From NCBI RefSeq assembly GCF_900103445.1, contig NZ_FNHS01000001.1:62001-126000 (forward strand): a DNA stretch of 64,000 bases. Reading direction: 5' to 3'. Positions 8,873 through 18,769 of this stretch are shown piece by piece. Source of the DNA: Methylobacterium phyllostachyos (GTDB lineage Bacteria > Pseudomonadota > Alphaproteobacteria > Rhizobiales > Beijerinckiaceae). The notes below the pieces were generated by a model. The model had not been told where the DNA came from. It was given only the letters and a program-made list of their open reading frames with translations, and searched no databases. Position 1 is the first letter of the stretch; each line of letters begins with the position of its first letter. Made by a program: the position numbers and the translations under genes.

Positions 8873-10306
8873 ATGTATCCGGATACCGAGTTGCATATCG
8901 CCGGGCGCTGGCGCGCGGGCGCCGGACAAGACACGCTGCCGGTCCTGAACCCCGCGACGGGCGAGACGATCGGCCAGTGCGCGGTCGCCAGCACGGCGGA
9001 TCTCGACGAGGCGCTGGCGGCGGCGGCCCGGGCCTTCCCGGCCTGGCGGAAGGTGGCGCCGTTCGAGCGCGCCAAGGTGATGCGCAAGGCCGCCGACCTG
9101 ATGCGCGAACGCGCCGAAGATATCGCCCGGATCATGACCCAGGAGCAGGGCAAGCCGCTCGCCGAGGCGCGGATCGAGACGCTCGCGGCCGCCGACATCA
9201 TCGACTGGTTCGCCGAGGAAGGGAAGCGCGCCTACGGCCGTGTCATCCCCGGCCGGGCCGACGGGGTGCTCCAGGCCGTGATCCGCGAGCCGGTGGGCCC
9301 GGTGGCCTGCTTCACGCCCTGGAACTTCCCGATCAACCAGGCGGTCCGCAAGATCTCGGCGGCCCTCTGCACCGGCTGCACGGTGATCCTCAAGGGTCCC
9401 GAGGACACGCCAGCGAGCTGCGCCGCCCTGGTGCGCGCCTTCCTGGATGCCGGCATCCCGGGGGACGCGCTCTCCCTCGTTTACGGCGATCCGGCGACGA
9501 TCTCGTCCTATCTGATCGCCCACCCGGTGATCCGGAAGATCTCGTTCACTGGCTCCACGGTGGTCGGCAAGAAGCTCGCGGCGCTCGCGGGCGAGCACAT
9601 GAAGCGAGCCACGATGGAACTTGGCGGCCACGCTCCGGCGATCGTGTTCGGCGACGCAGATGTCGAGAAGGCCGTCTCGATCCTGGCCCCCTCCAAGTTC
9701 CGGAACGCCGGACAGGTCTGCGTCTCGCCGACCCGCTTCCTGGTCCACGATTCCGTGTTCGACCGGTTCGTCGAGGGCTTTTCGACCTTCGCCAAGAACC
9801 TCAAGGTGGGCGACGGGCTCGATCCCGACACCAAGATGGGTCCGCTGATCCACAGCCGGCGCCTCGAAGCCGTCGAGGCGCTGACGGCGGATGCCGAATC
9901 CGGCGGCGCGACGCTCCGCACCGGGGGCAAGCGGATCGGCAACCGAGGCAATTTCTTCGAGCCGACGGTTCTCACCGAGGTGCCGCTCTCCATGCGGATC
10001 ATGAACGAGGAGCCGTTCGGCCCGCTCGCGATCATCAACCGGTTCTCGGAGGACGAGGAGGCCCTCAGCGAGGCGAACCGCCTGCCCTACGGTCTGGCGG
10101 CCTACGCCTACACCCGCTCGGCCGAGCGGGCCGCACGGGTGTCGAACGGTGTCGAGAGCGGCATGATCTCGATCAACCACCACGGCCTCGCCCTGCCGGA
10201 GACACCGTTCGGCGGCGTCAAGGATTCCGGCTACGGCAGCGAGGGCGGCCCGGAGGCGCTCGACGCCTACCTGGTCACCAAATTCGTCACGCAGGCGAAT
10301 TTCTGA
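8873..10306 (+). CDS. NAD(P)-dependent aldehyde dehydrogenase, succinate-semialdehyde type
   Basis: 477 residues from the ATG at 8873; the frame runs further upstream but similarity starts at [12 protein letters not shown]. Oxidises an aldehyde to its acid with NAD(P). Catalytic landmarks: FTPWNFP with Asn151, [10 protein letters not shown] for the cofactor, general base Glu249 in MELGGHAPA and nucleophile Cys283 in [12 protein letters not shown]. The end ([18 protein letters not shown]) is characteristic of the succinate-semialdehyde/ketoglutarate-semialdehyde group, but substrate cannot be fixed from sequence. It converges on slyX, with seven bases between the stops. Confidence 0.9.
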   Translation: MYPDTELHIAGRWRAGAGQDTLPVLNPATGETIGQCAVASTADLDEALAAAARAFPAWRKVAPFERAKVMRKAADLMRERAEDIARIMTQEQGKPLAEARIETLAAADIIDWFAEEGKRAYGRVIPGRADGVLQAVIREPVGPVACFTPWNFPINQAVRKISAALCTGCTVILKGPEDTPASCAALVRAFLDAGIPGDALSLVYGDPATISSYLIAHPVIRKISFTGSTVVGKKLAALAGEHMKRATMELGGHAPAIVFGDADVEKAVSILAPSKFRNAGQVCVSPTRFLVHDSVFDRFVEGFSTFAKNLKVGDGLDPDTKMGPLIHSRRLEAVEALTADAESGGATLRTGGKRIGNRGNFFEPTVLTEVPLSMRIMNEEPFGPLAIINRFSEDEEALSEANRLPYGLAAYAYTRSAERAARVSNGVESGMISINHHGLALPETPFGGVKDSGYGSEGGPEALDAYLVTKFVTQANF

Positions 10307-10313
10307 TGGATCG

Positions 10314-10520
10314 TCAGTAATGCGGAGGCGGCGGTTCGGGGGCCCGCGGGGCGGCCCGGGCAGCCGCCTCCTCCATCTGCTCGCGCAGGCCTTCGACCTG
10401 TCGGGACAACCGGTCGATCAGCCGCCACTGCTCGGTGACGATTCGGTTGAGATCCTCGACCGTCGCCTCCTGCTCGGTGAGGCGCATCTCCAGGCGGTCC
10501 ATCCGGTTCGGCTCATCCAT
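10314..10520 (-). CDS. slyX: SlyX family protein
   Basis: 68 residues, predicted coiled coil (MDRLEMRLTEQEATVEDLNR through DRLSRQVEGLREQMEE) ending in the PEPPPPHY tail that is the hallmark of SlyX. The ATG at 10520 has a good ribosome site (aaggggga) on the minus strand; the frame runs on upstream without similarity. The function of SlyX is not established. It stands alone here and converges with the aldehyde dehydrogenase gene. Confidence 0.9.
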   Translation of the reverse strand: MDEPNRMDRLEMRLTEQEATVEDLNRIVTEQWRLIDRLSRQVEGLREQMEEAAARAAPRAPEPPPPHY

Positions 10521-11031
10521 CTGTGATCCCCCTTGGCCCAGCGTCAGGCCGGCCATGCTTACGGATCGTCGTTCCATAATGGCGTCAGACCCATCCGCCG
10601 AGCGGGACGGAGCGGCGCGAGCAAGACCCTGAATCCATAGCGCGCTGTCGGTGGCGGAGTCCGATGGATGGCGGGGGAACAGAGCGCGGGCCCCTGCCCC
10701 GGAGCGCGCGCCGAACCGATCCGAGGCGATCCAGAACGCACACCTCGATACCAAGGTTTCGAACGCCGGAACCCACGGGCAGTTCTGTTTTGCCGGCTTT
10801 CGATGCCGCCCCTCGACAAGACCACCGCGCAGCTCTGCGCAGATTGGAATCAAGCAGTGGCCGGCGCGCCTAGCGATCGGACATTGTAACCCGTGCGGCG
10901 CGTCCGGCAGAGTTACGACGTCCTACTGGGCGAGATGCGGCACGATCAACCATCGTTAGCAAACTTATCAGTTTTTAAACCATCCTGTGGCGCCTGTTTA
11001 GCTTCACGGCAAATTACGTTCGGGGTCGTCG
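10521..11031. other. Intergenic region between slyX and the chemoreceptor
   Basis: 511 bases with divergent genes on each side. Short open frames exist on both strands but none has a ribosome site or a recognisable product. The last 90 bases before the chemoreceptor are clearly AT-richer (caaacttatcagtttttaaa around 10960-10979) and probably hold its promoter. A loose GG-N10-GC pair occurs at 10989-11002 but is too degenerate to call a sigma-54 site. Confidence 0.5.
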
Positions 11032-12507
11032 ATGGCACTCTTTGGTTCACGTTCGGATGTCCCCCTGTCGGCACTCGATCGGACCATGGGGCGGATCGAA
11101 TTCGATCCCGCGGGCCACATCACGGACGCCAACGCGATCTTCCTCGATCTTGTCGGCTACAGCCTCACGGAGGTACGCGGGCGCCACCACAGCCTGTTCG
11201 TGCCGGAATCTGAGCGTGCGAGCCCGGACTATGCCACGTTCTGGGACCGGCTGCGCGCCGGTCAGCCCCAGGTTCGCGAGTTCGCCCGCCTGACCAAGGA
11301 TGGACGGATCGTGTGGGTGAAGGGCTCCTACAACCCGATCCTCGACCGCAACGGCAAGACGACCAAGGTCGTGAAGATCGCCACGGATGTGACCGAGGAA
11401 CGGGCGCGCAACGCCCTGTATGCGGGTCAGATCGCGGCCATCAACCGCTCGCAGGCGATGATCTGCTTCGCTCTCGATGGCACCATCACGGATGCCAACG
11501 CGAATTTCCTTTCGACCCTGGGCTACACCCTCGACGAGATTCGTGGCCGTCATCACCGCATGTTCATGCCGCCCGCCGATGCGGCGAGCCCGGACTACGC
11601 GGCGTTCTGGGCGGCCCTGGCGGCGGGTCGGTACCAAGCCGGCGAGTTTCAGCGGATCGGCAAGGGCGGGCGGGTCGTCTGGATCTTCGGCGCCTACAAT
11701 CCGATCCTCGACGCGGAGGGCAAGCCCTGCGCAGTCGTCAAGTTCGCCACCGACGTGACCCAGCAGGTCGAGGACCGGCAGCGCCGGGCTGCGGGGCAGC
11801 GCGCGATCGAGGGGGACATCGCGGCGATCCGCGACTCCATGAGCCGCGTCGTCCAGCAGGCCGATGAGACCGCGGAGGCGTCGAACCAGACGGCCCGCAA
11901 CGTCCAGGCGGTCGCGGCCGGCTCGGAGGAGTTCGCCGCCTCCATCGAGGAGCTGAGCCGTCACGCCCTGGGCGCCAAGGCCTCGGTCGATCAGGTGGTC
12001 ACGCGCGCCGAGGAGGCCGGAGCGATCGTGGTCGGGCTGACCGGTGCCGCCGACCGGATCGGCGCCGCCGTGAACCTGATCCGCTCCATCGCCGACCAGA
12101 CGAACCTTCTGGCCCTCAATGCCACGATCGAGGCCGCACGGGCCGGTGCGGCCGGCAAGGGGTTTGCGGTCGTGGCCGCCGAGGTGAAGGCGCTCGCCGA
12201 GCAGACCGCCCGGGCGACCGGCGAGATCGGCAGCCAGATCGCCGCCGTTCAGATGGAGACCGCCAAGGCCGTCTCCGCCATCGACGGGATCGGTTCGACC
12301 ATCGAGCAGCTGAGTGCGATCACGCTGAGCGTCTCGTCCGCCGTGACCGAGCAGGCGGCGGTGACCCGCGACCTGACCGAGAATATGCAATCGGCCGCCC
12401 ACAGCGTCGACACGGCGCGCGCCGCGATGGCCGAGATCGCAGCCTCGGCGGCCCATGTCGATGAATCGGTTCGCAAGGTCTCGGAGGCGGCGCGCGCCCT
12501 GGCCTGA
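11032..12507 (+). CDS. Soluble methyl-accepting chemotaxis protein with two PAS domains
   Basis: 491 residues with no transmembrane segment. Two tandem PAS domains (about 15-125 and 135-250) are followed by a short linker and the MCP signalling domain, whose conserved tip [16 protein letters not shown] lies near residues 357-372. Cytoplasmic, Aer-like receptor expected to relay an internal redox, flavin or ligand signal to a CheA-CheW array. The PAS domains are near-duplicates: both contain GRHH, SPDYA.FW, GRIVW or GRVVW and YNPILD. No che genes are in the window. The start ATG 11032 follows ggggtcgtcg with only a weak ribosome site. Confidence 0.92.
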   Translation: MALFGSRSDVPLSALDRTMGRIEFDPAGHITDANAIFLDLVGYSLTEVRGRHHSLFVPESERASPDYATFWDRLRAGQPQVREFARLTKDGRIVWVKGSYNPILDRNGKTTKVVKIATDVTEERARNALYAGQIAAINRSQAMICFALDGTITDANANFLSTLGYTLDEIRGRHHRMFMPPADAASPDYAAFWAALAAGRYQAGEFQRIGKGGRVVWIFGAYNPILDAEGKPCAVVKFATDVTQQVEDRQRRAAGQRAIEGDIAAIRDSMSRVVQQADETAEASNQTARNVQAVAAGSEEFAASIEELSRHALGAKASVDQVVTRAEEAGAIVVGLTGAADRIGAAVNLIRSIADQTNLLALNATIEAARAGAAGKGFAVVAAEVKALAEQTARATGEIGSQIAAVQMETAKAVSAIDGIGSTIEQLSAITLSVSSAVTEQAAVTRDLTENMQSAAHSVDTARAAMAEIAASAAHVDESVRKVSEAARALA

Positions 12508-12530
12508 CCAGCCGGAACGCCCCGTCGGAT

Positions 12531-13682
12531 TCAGGCGGCCCGGGCGGTGGCCCCGGCCACCGCAACCCGGTCGCGGCCGTTGTTCTTGGCGGCATAGAGT
12601 GCGGCATCCGCCCGCCGCATCAGCGTATCGAACGCAATCCCGTGGTGCGTCTGGGCGATGCCGATGCTGACGCTCACGCGCAGGTCCGGCAACTCCGGAA
12701 CGTTGAGCTGCGCGAAGGTCCGGCGCAGCTCCTCGGCTCGGCCCAGCGCTTCCGCGGGCGAGACCTCCGGCAGGAAGCAGGCGAATTCCTCACCGCCCAG
12801 GCGCCCCAGCAGCGCATCGCGCGGCAGCAGGGACGCCGCCATGGCGCAGAAGCCCACCAGCACCGCATCCCCGACCGCATGCCCGTGGACATCGTTGACG
12901 GCCTTGAACCGGTCGAGGTCGAAAAGCAGCAGCGCCCCGTCCGCGTGCTTGACCAGCGCCCGCCCGGCGGCATCCACGAAGGCGCGGCGGTTTCGCACGC
13001 CCGTCAGCGCATCGGTCGATGCGGCGATGCGCTGCTCGCGCTCGGCCCGCTCCTTCACCAGGGCCATGAAGGTGAACGCCGCGGCGATGGAGAACAGGAT
13101 CGTCGCGAAGCACAGGATCGCCACCCAGGGCGAGGCGAGCGGATTCGGGGCGATCTGCGGCGGAGCGAGCAGCGTCAAGGGGATGCGCACGCCGTAGAAG
13201 GCCCCGTGCAGCCCGAGCACGGCAGCCGCCGTGAGCCGGGACGCCAGTCGTTCCGCGCGGCCGTGCCAGATCTCAGCGGTCGCAGCGCCGCAATAGATCA
13301 TGGTCACCGCGGAGGCATACACGATGCGCAGCGTCACCGATCCATAGAAGGTCGGGATGAGGCACAGGGCGCACCAGACGAGCGCACCCACCATCGCCAG
13401 CCCCACACGAGGCCGGCGCCGTTCGAACGAGCGGACGCCGCTCCAGATCAGGCCGTAGGCGCAGAGAATGACCGCATTCGACAGCACGATCGAAATCGCG
13501 TCGGGGATCTGGCCCCGGAGCGCGAGCCCGGCGGTACCGACCGCGCCGACCAGGTGGGCCCCACCCCAGTAGGCCAGGGTCCGCTCCTCGGGCGCCTGCC
13601 GCCACGACGTGAGGAACAGCGTTCCGGCCAGCAGGGTGACCGTCGAATTGACGATGAGCAGCGTGGGGGGATCAAGGTGCAC
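12531..13682 (-). CDS. Membrane diguanylate cyclase (GGDEF)
   Basis: 383 residues from GTG 13682, chosen because ggaggtgg lies about 11 bases upstream and the product then starts MHLDPPTLL, as related cyclases do; ATG 13703 would overlap that site. The N-terminal 220 residues form six or seven hydrophobic helices. The GGDEF domain follows: STDALTGVRNRRAF, LFDLDRFKAVND and the active-site GGEEF near residue 295. I see no RxxD inhibitory site before GGEEF in the usual place (the sequence reads ALLGRLGGEEF). Makes c-di-GMP; the input signal is unknown. It converges with the chemoreceptor gene. Confidence 0.9.
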   Translation of the reverse strand: MHLDPPTLLIVNSTVTLLAGTLFLTSWRQAPEERTLAYWGGAHLVGAVGTAGLALRGQIPDAISIVLSNAVILCAYGLIWSGVRSFERRRPRVGLAMVGALVWCALCLIPTFYGSVTLRIVYASAVTMIYCGAATAEIWHGRAERLASRLTAAAVLGLHGAFYGVRIPLTLLAPPQIAPNPLASPWVAILCFATILFSIAAAFTFMALVKERAEREQRIAASTDALTGVRNRRAFVDAAGRALVKHADGALLLFDLDRFKAVNDVHGHAVGDAVLVGFCAMAASLLPRDALLGRLGGEEFACFLPEVSPAEALGRAEELRRTFAQLNVPELPDLRVSVSIGIAQTHHGIAFDTLMRRADAALYAAKNNGRDRVAVAGATARAA

Positions 13683-13903
13683 GGTCGACCATCCACCTCC
13701 CATGCGAAGACGCCGCTGCGGCACCCATCCGTGGCCATTGATTACGTTCGTCGACGAATCAGGCTAGACAGCTATCAGTAGGGCCTAGACCGACATATAG
13801 CCACATCGGGTTGAGATATTTCTACGTATTTAGACACGGCACAGTCAAGGGCGCGGGCTGAGACGCAGGTACCTGCGCCTCAGCCACGATCCATCACGCA
13901 TGC

Positions 13904-16900
13904 TCAGGCGGCGTGGATCACCGGGACCGCGGGAGCCCCTTCCCATTCGGTATTGCCGGGAATCGACTCGCCCTTCATCACGATGGTGAGCGGGCGCAGC
14001 CGCGCGTAGTCGCCGACCTTGGTGTCGTACAGAACCGTCGAGAAGGCGCCGACCGACACGCCCTTGCCCACGACCACCCGGCCGATCTTCATGATCCGGT
14101 CCTCGTAGAGGTGGGTCTGAAGCGCCGAGACGCGGTTGATCGTGGCGTAGTCGCCGATCGTCACGCAGTCGAACTCGGTGATGTCGGTGGTGAGCATGCA
14201 GACGCCCCGGCCGATCTTCACGCCGAACAGGCGCAGCACCCAGGGCAGGAACGGCGTGCCCTGGAGGTGCTCCAGCAGCACCTTGCCGGCGAGCCCCCAA
14301 TAGGCCACCGCGATGGCCTCGGTGCGCATGGCCCACCACGACCACATCGGCTGCATGCCGGGCCGGTAGACGCCCATCAGCAGCCACTTCATCGCGATGA
14401 CCGCCGAGGACTGGATCAGCGCGATCGCAACGCTCGCCGTGACGAAGCTGATTGCCAGCCCGATCCAATCCTTCTCCAGGATCGCCGGGTAGAAGTACCA
14501 GTCGATCACGGTGATCGCGAGGGTGATGTAGAGCATCGGCGAGAACGAGGTCGCGAAGGCCTCGAACACGCCGCGCCGGACCTTCGGCCACATCCCGGGT
14601 TCGTAGGTCTGGGCGTTCGATCCCAGATCGACCTTCTGGCGGGCGGGCAGCCGGATCGGCGGCGAGCCGAACCACGTCTCGCCGGGGCTCATCGCCTCGT
14701 TGGCCGGCGGCTTCGACTTGATGCCGATCAGCACGTCGTCGGGGATGACGGCGCCGGGTGGCACCACGGCGTCGTTGCCGACGAAGACCCGGGCACCGGT
14801 CTGGGTCGGTTCGAGGTGCATCCAGCCGCGCCGGATCTCCTCCTCGCCGTACACCACCTCGTCGGCGACGAAGTTCTTCGCCCCGATATCGGCGAGGTCG
14901 TAGCGGCCACCGAGATTCGTCGAGATCTCGGCGCCGTGGCCCATATTGGCGCCCATCAGCCGGTACCACGCCCGCATGTAGACGGTGGCGAACAGCGAGG
15001 AGAGCGTCTCCAGCGTCACCTCGACGGCGAGCGCCAGCGACCACTTCCGCAAATAGAACAGCGAGTGGACCGAGTAGGTGCCGGTGCGCGTCCGGGGCAG
15101 CACGACCCAGCGGATGCCGGCGATCAGCAGCACCGTGCCGGCGGTCATCAGCATGGCGGTCGGCCATGTGAGGATCGGCAGGTACCAGTGGTAGTCGACG
15201 TCCGTGATGTCGGAGAGCGAGTCCGAGATCTGGTCGAAGATGAAGAAGGCCGGGAAGATCGGCAGCAGGCCCACCGCCGGGATCACGGCGAGGAGCAGCG
15301 TGTAGGCGACCATGAAGGCAGCCCGGCGCTCCCACGAGGCGTCGGCCGGCGCGGGCAATGCGGTGGGATCGGCCATTCCGACCTTGCGGCCGGGCGAACC
15401 GTCCCAGCGCTCGGCGGCCCCGACCCGCGAGCCGGCCGGGATCGTGGTGAGATCGCCGATCTCGGCCTGCGGGCCGATCACCGTGTCGTGGCTGATCACG
15501 CAGGAGGTGCCGACCGCCGCATCCGCGCCGATCTCCACGCGGCCGATGACCAGCTCGTTGCCGGTGATCTCGGCGTTGGCGATCACGAGGCGCCCGCCGA
15601 GCGACGCGCCGTCGCCGATCGTGAGGAGATCGGGGGCGCCGACCTCAATGTCGGAGATCACCGTATCGCGGCCGATCTTCGCGCCCATCAGGCGCAGGTA
15701 GATCGCGATGGCCGGCGAGCCCTGGAGCCATTTCACGTGGACGAGGGGCGCCAGCCGCTGCGCCAGCCACCAGCGGTAGTAATAGGCCCCCCAGAGCGGA
15801 TAGCGGCCGGGCTTGGTCCGCCCCAGGATCAGCCACTTGCCGGCCACGGCGATGACCGCCGTCACGCCGTTGATCGCCACGTAGACGAGGAGCAGCACCC
15901 CGAGTTCGGCGAAGAAGCTCAAGCCGCCGCCGGTGAGCAGCAGGTAGGTCACGAACATGCCGAGCCACTGGGCGGTGGCGAGCGCGATCACGACGGGCAG
16001 AGCCACGAGCTGAGCGAGGCCGCAGAGCGCGCGGCGCAGCAGGGGCGGCGGCGCGAAGCTGAGGTCGCGGGTCGCAGCCGCCGCGCCCATGCCGCCGGTG
16101 CGGGCGATCAGCGCGTCGGCCATCGCCCGCATTGTGCGGAGCGCGTAGACATCCGGCAGGGTGATGCCGGCGAGCGGCGGGTTCTCGCGCACCGCCGACA
16201 CGAAGCGGGCGGCGAGCAGCGAGTGGCCGCCCAGATCGGCGAAGAAATCGCCCTCGAGCGGGATCGGCTGGTTGCCGAAGATCTGCTTGGCCGCGGCCAC
16301 GAGCGCGGCCTCGGTCTCGTTGGCCGGGGGCTCCTGCTCGCCGTCCGCCGCCACCACGGTGAGCGGCGCGATCTTGAGGGCCTTCCGGTCGACCTTGCCC
16401 GAGGTGAGGCGCGGCAGCGTCTCGGCCACCTCGAAATGGCCGGGTACCATGTAGGGCGGCATCTGCCCGGCGAGCGTCTTGCGCAGGGCGGCGGTGTCGA
16501 CGGTCCGGCCGCGCTCCGGGATCAGGAAGGCGACCAAGCGATCGACGCCGTCATCCTGCCGCAGCACCACGGCCGCCTGGTTGATCTCGGGCACTGCGCG
16601 GATGCGCGCCTCGATCTCGCCGAGCTCCACGCGAAAACCGCGGATCTTGACCTGATCGTCGATGCGGCCGTGGAACACGATCCGCCCGGCGGCATCGAGG
16701 GAGACGGCATCGCCCGAGCGGTAGAGCACGGGGTCGGTCCCGTCCGAGCCGAAGGGGTTGGCGATGAACTTTTCCGCCGTCAGCTCGGGGCGCGCGAGGT
16801 AGCCCCGGGCGACACCGGGACCACCAATCAGCAGTTCGCCCTGCTGGTCGCGCCCGAGCAGGCTCAGATCCTCACCCGCCACGTAGACGGAATAGTTCGG

Positions 16901-17974
16901 GATCGGCCCGCCGATCGTGACCGGCTCACCGGGCCGCATCTCGGCGGCGGTGGCGACCACGGTCGCCTCGGTCGGCCCGTAGGTGTTGAACAGCTGGCGC
17001 GTACCCGTGGCCCAGCGGGCGACCAGCGGCTCCGGCAGCGCCTCGCCGCCGAGCAGCACGAGCCGAACGGTCGGCAGGTCGCCGGAGATCATCGCCAGCA
17101 GGGTCGGCACGGTGTCGAGCACCGTGATCCGCTCGGCCTCCAGGATGCCGGGCAGGGATTCGACGTCGCCCATCATGGCCGGGCTCGCGACGAACAGCGT
17201 GGCGCCGACGAGATACGGAACCCAGATCTCCTCCATGGAGAGGTCGAAGGCGACCGAGGCGCCCTGGAACACCACGTCGTCGGCGCGCATGCCGTAGAGC
17301 GCGTTCCCCGAGCGCAGGAAGTGGCAGATGTTGGCGTGGCTGATGACGATGCCCTTCGGCACGCCGGTCGAGCCCGAGGTGTAGATCAGGTAGGCGGGGT
17401 GCTCGGGTGTGAGACCCAGCGCGCGGGCATCCGGAACTGGAGCCCCGGCCGGGGTGGCGGCATCGAGATCGGCCGGGGTCAGGGCCGGCGCGGCGTCGGG
17501 GGCGGCGGGCTTCAGCGCCGGTGAGACGAGGAGCGCCTTTGCGGCGGCGTCGGTCAGGCACACGCCCACCCGGTCGGCCGGCGCCTCGGCGTCGAAGGGC
17601 AGCCACGCGGCGCCCGACATCGTGATGCCGATCTGCGCCACGAGGAGTTCGGGACCCCGGGCCATCCACAGGCCGACCACGTCGCCCGGCCCGATGCCGC
17701 GATGGCTAAGCCCGGCGGCGATCCGACCGGCGCGGGCGGCGACCTCGGCATAGGTCAGGTGCGGATGGACGCCGCCCGCCTGCACGGTCGCGCCGTCGAT
17801 CAGGCAAGGATGGTCTGGCCTGGACCGGGCCGAGTCCAAAAAAATCTCGGCCAGGACCTCGTCGCGGATCAGGTCGGGCCGGTGGGCGCCCTGCAGGATC
17901 GCCGCTCCGGCATCGTGACGTCCGCTGGCCCCGGCAGCCGGTCCGGGCCGGGTCTTCTCGGCGACGTCACTCAT
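13904..17974 (-). CDS. Pls/PosA-type non-ribosomal peptide synthetase
   Basis: 1356 residues from ATG 17974 (ggag seven bases upstream). Order of parts: adenylation domain, residues about 40-535, with YTSGSTGVPKG, FDLSMEEIW (Asp244 to bind the amino group), YGPTEATV, YRSGD, GRIDDQVKIRG and TSGKVDRKAL; carrier domain with Ser585 in LGGHSLL; then about 770 residues with several membrane segments and two or three left-handed beta-helix regions of hexapeptide type (IGRDTVISDIEVG, IGADAAVGTSC). This is the architecture of epsilon-poly-lysine synthetase Pls and PosA relatives: one activated monomer joined by a membrane-bound terminal domain. No condensation or thioesterase domain. Monomer unknown. 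Confidence 0.88.
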   Translation of the reverse strand: MSDVAEKTRPGPAAGASGRHDAGAAILQGAHRPDLIRDEVLAEIFLDSARSRPDHPCLIDGATVQAGGVHPHLTYAEVAARAGRIAAGLSHRGIGPGDVVGLWMARGPELLVAQIGITMSGAAWLPFDAEAPADRVGVCLTDAAAKALLVSPALKPAAPDAAPALTPADLDAATPAGAPVPDARALGLTPEHPAYLIYTSGSTGVPKGIVISHANICHFLRSGNALYGMRADDVVFQGASVAFDLSMEEIWVPYLVGATLFVASPAMMGDVESLPGILEAERITVLDTVPTLLAMISGDLPTVRLVLLGGEALPEPLVARWATGTRQLFNTYGPTEATVVATAAEMRPGEPVTIGGPIPNYSVYVAGEDLSLLGRDQQGELLIGGPGVARGYLARPELTAEKFIANPFGSDGTDPVLYRSGDAVSLDAAGRIVFHGRIDDQVKIRGFRVELGEIEARIRAVPEINQAAVVLRQDDGVDRLVAFLIPERGRTVDTAALRKTLAGQMPPYMVPGHFEVAETLPRLTSGKVDRKALKIAPLTVVAADGEQEPPANETEAALVAAAKQIFGNQPIPLEGDFFADLGGHSLLAARFVSAVRENPPLAGITLPDVYALRTMRAMADALIARTGGMGAAAATRDLSFAPPPLLRRALCGLAQLVALPVVIALATAQWLGMFVTYLLLTGGGLSFFAELGVLLLVYVAINGVTAVIAVAGKWLILGRTKPGRYPLWGAYYYRWWLAQRLAPLVHVKWLQGSPAIAIYLRLMGAKIGRDTVISDIEVGAPDLLTIGDGASLGGRLVIANAEITGNELVIGRVEIGADAAVGTSCVISHDTVIGPQAEIGDLTTIPAGSRVGAAERWDGSPGRKVGMADPTALPAPADASWERRAAFMVAYTLLLAVIPAVGLLPIFPAFFIFDQISDSLSDITDVDYHWYLPILTWPTAMLMTAGTVLLIAGIRWVVLPRTRTGTYSVHSLFYLRKWSLALAVEVTLETLSSLFATVYMRAWYRLMGANMGHGAEISTNLGGRYDLADIGAKNFVADEVVYGEEEIRRGWMHLEPTQTGARVFVGNDAVVPPGAVIPDDVLIGIKSKPPANEAMSPGETWFGSPPIRLPARQKVDLGSNAQTYEPGMWPKVRRGVFEAFATSFSPMLYITLAITVIDWYFYPAILEKDWIGLAISFVTASVAIALIQSSAVIAMKWLLMGVYRPGMQPMWSWWAMRTEAIAVAYWGLAGKVLLEHLQGTPFLPWVLRLFGVKIGRGVCMLTTDITEFDCVTIGDYATINRVSALQTHLYEDRIMKIGRVVVGKGVSVGAFSTVLYDTKVGDYARLRPLTIVMKGESIPGNTEWEGAPAVPVIHAA

Positions 17975-18085
17975 CCGCTGCTCCGCTGGCCGGCCGCGCA
18001 GGCCGACGCCTCCCGTGGCGGTTGCCCTATAGCCCACCGATCGTGCCGTTAGCGAGGCGGCTTTGCACTGCGCCCGCGCACATGA

Positions 18086-18673
18086 TCAAGCCCAGCGCCA
18101 GCCTTCGGGCTCCAGAATCAGCACCTCGCCCTGGCGAATGCCGAGGCGGGGCGCTGCGTAGATATCGAGGTGGCCCAGCGCCACGAGGACCGCACGGGCA
18201 ACGCCGCCATGGGCGACGACGACGGTGTCCCGCTCCAGCTCGGCAAGCAGCGGTGCGACGCGCTCGACCAGGGCGGCGTAGCTTTCAGCCCCGCTGCCCG
18301 GCGGACGGTGATGCCAGCGGTCCCGATCGCGGCCCGCGGCACCGGCCGGATCGCGGCGTCGGATCTCCGCCCAGGTCGAACCCTCCCAGCTGCCGAACCC
18401 GATCTCCCGCAACCGCGCGTCGGCCCGGTAGGCGTCCGCCGGCAGGCCGAGATTCGCCCGCAGGATCTCCATGGTGCGCCGGGTCCGCTTGAGCGGGCTC
18501 GCCATGAAATCCGCCTCCGCCAGCTTCGGGCCGGCCACGGCGGCCAAGCGCTGCGCAACGGCGGCGGCCTGACGCTCGCCCTGCGCGTTCAGGTCGATGT
18601 CGCGGCCGCCCTGAAGGCGGCCCTCGGCATTCCAGTCGGTCTGGCCGTGGCGGATGAAGTAGATGCTGACCAA
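18086..18673 (-). CDS. Histidine phosphatase (phosphoglycerate-mutase-like)
   Basis: 195 residues. The catalytic RHG motif is in FIRHGQTDWN near the N-terminus, SPLKRTRRT follows for the second phosphate-binding arginine, and the second catalytic histidine is in VVVAHGGVARA. I start it at TTG 18673 because the fold begins at SIYFIRHG; the frame continues upstream without similarity. Members are phosphatases or cofactor-dependent mutases; the short length and lack of glycolytic neighbours favour a phosphatase of unknown substrate. It is divergent from the PPK2 gene. Confidence 0.85.
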   Translation of the reverse strand: MVSIYFIRHGQTDWNAEGRLQGGRDIDLNAQGERQAAAVAQRLAAVAGPKLAEADFMASPLKRTRRTMEILRANLGLPADAYRADARLREIGFGSWEGSTWAEIRRRDPAGAAGRDRDRWHHRPPGSGAESYAALVERVAPLLAELERDTVVVAHGGVARAVLVALGHLDIYAAPRLGIRQGEVLILEPEGWRWA

Positions 18674-18769
18674 CCGTCTCAACCCCGTCCTGCACCGGCG
18701 CCCGGAACGGCTCGGAGCGCCACCCGTTCTCGCCGACGGTCGGCAACGTCCGAGAACAGGTCCTGCCCC

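Noticed and set aside
10989..11002. GG-N10-GC pair upstream of the chemoreceptor as a sigma-54 promoter
   Set aside because: Only the two dinucleotides fit; the TTGC and TGGCAC contexts do not. Such pairs are common by chance at this GC content.
13913..17524. A 1203-codon plus-strand frame opposite the Pls-type synthetase
   Set aside because: Antisense shadow of a clear adenylation-carrier-membrane protein; composition is not protein-like.
13904..17974. A multi-gene non-ribosomal peptide cluster
   Set aside because: Only one synthetase gene is present, without condensation, thioesterase, tailoring, export or phosphopantetheinyl transferase genes beside it. It is a stand-alone protein.
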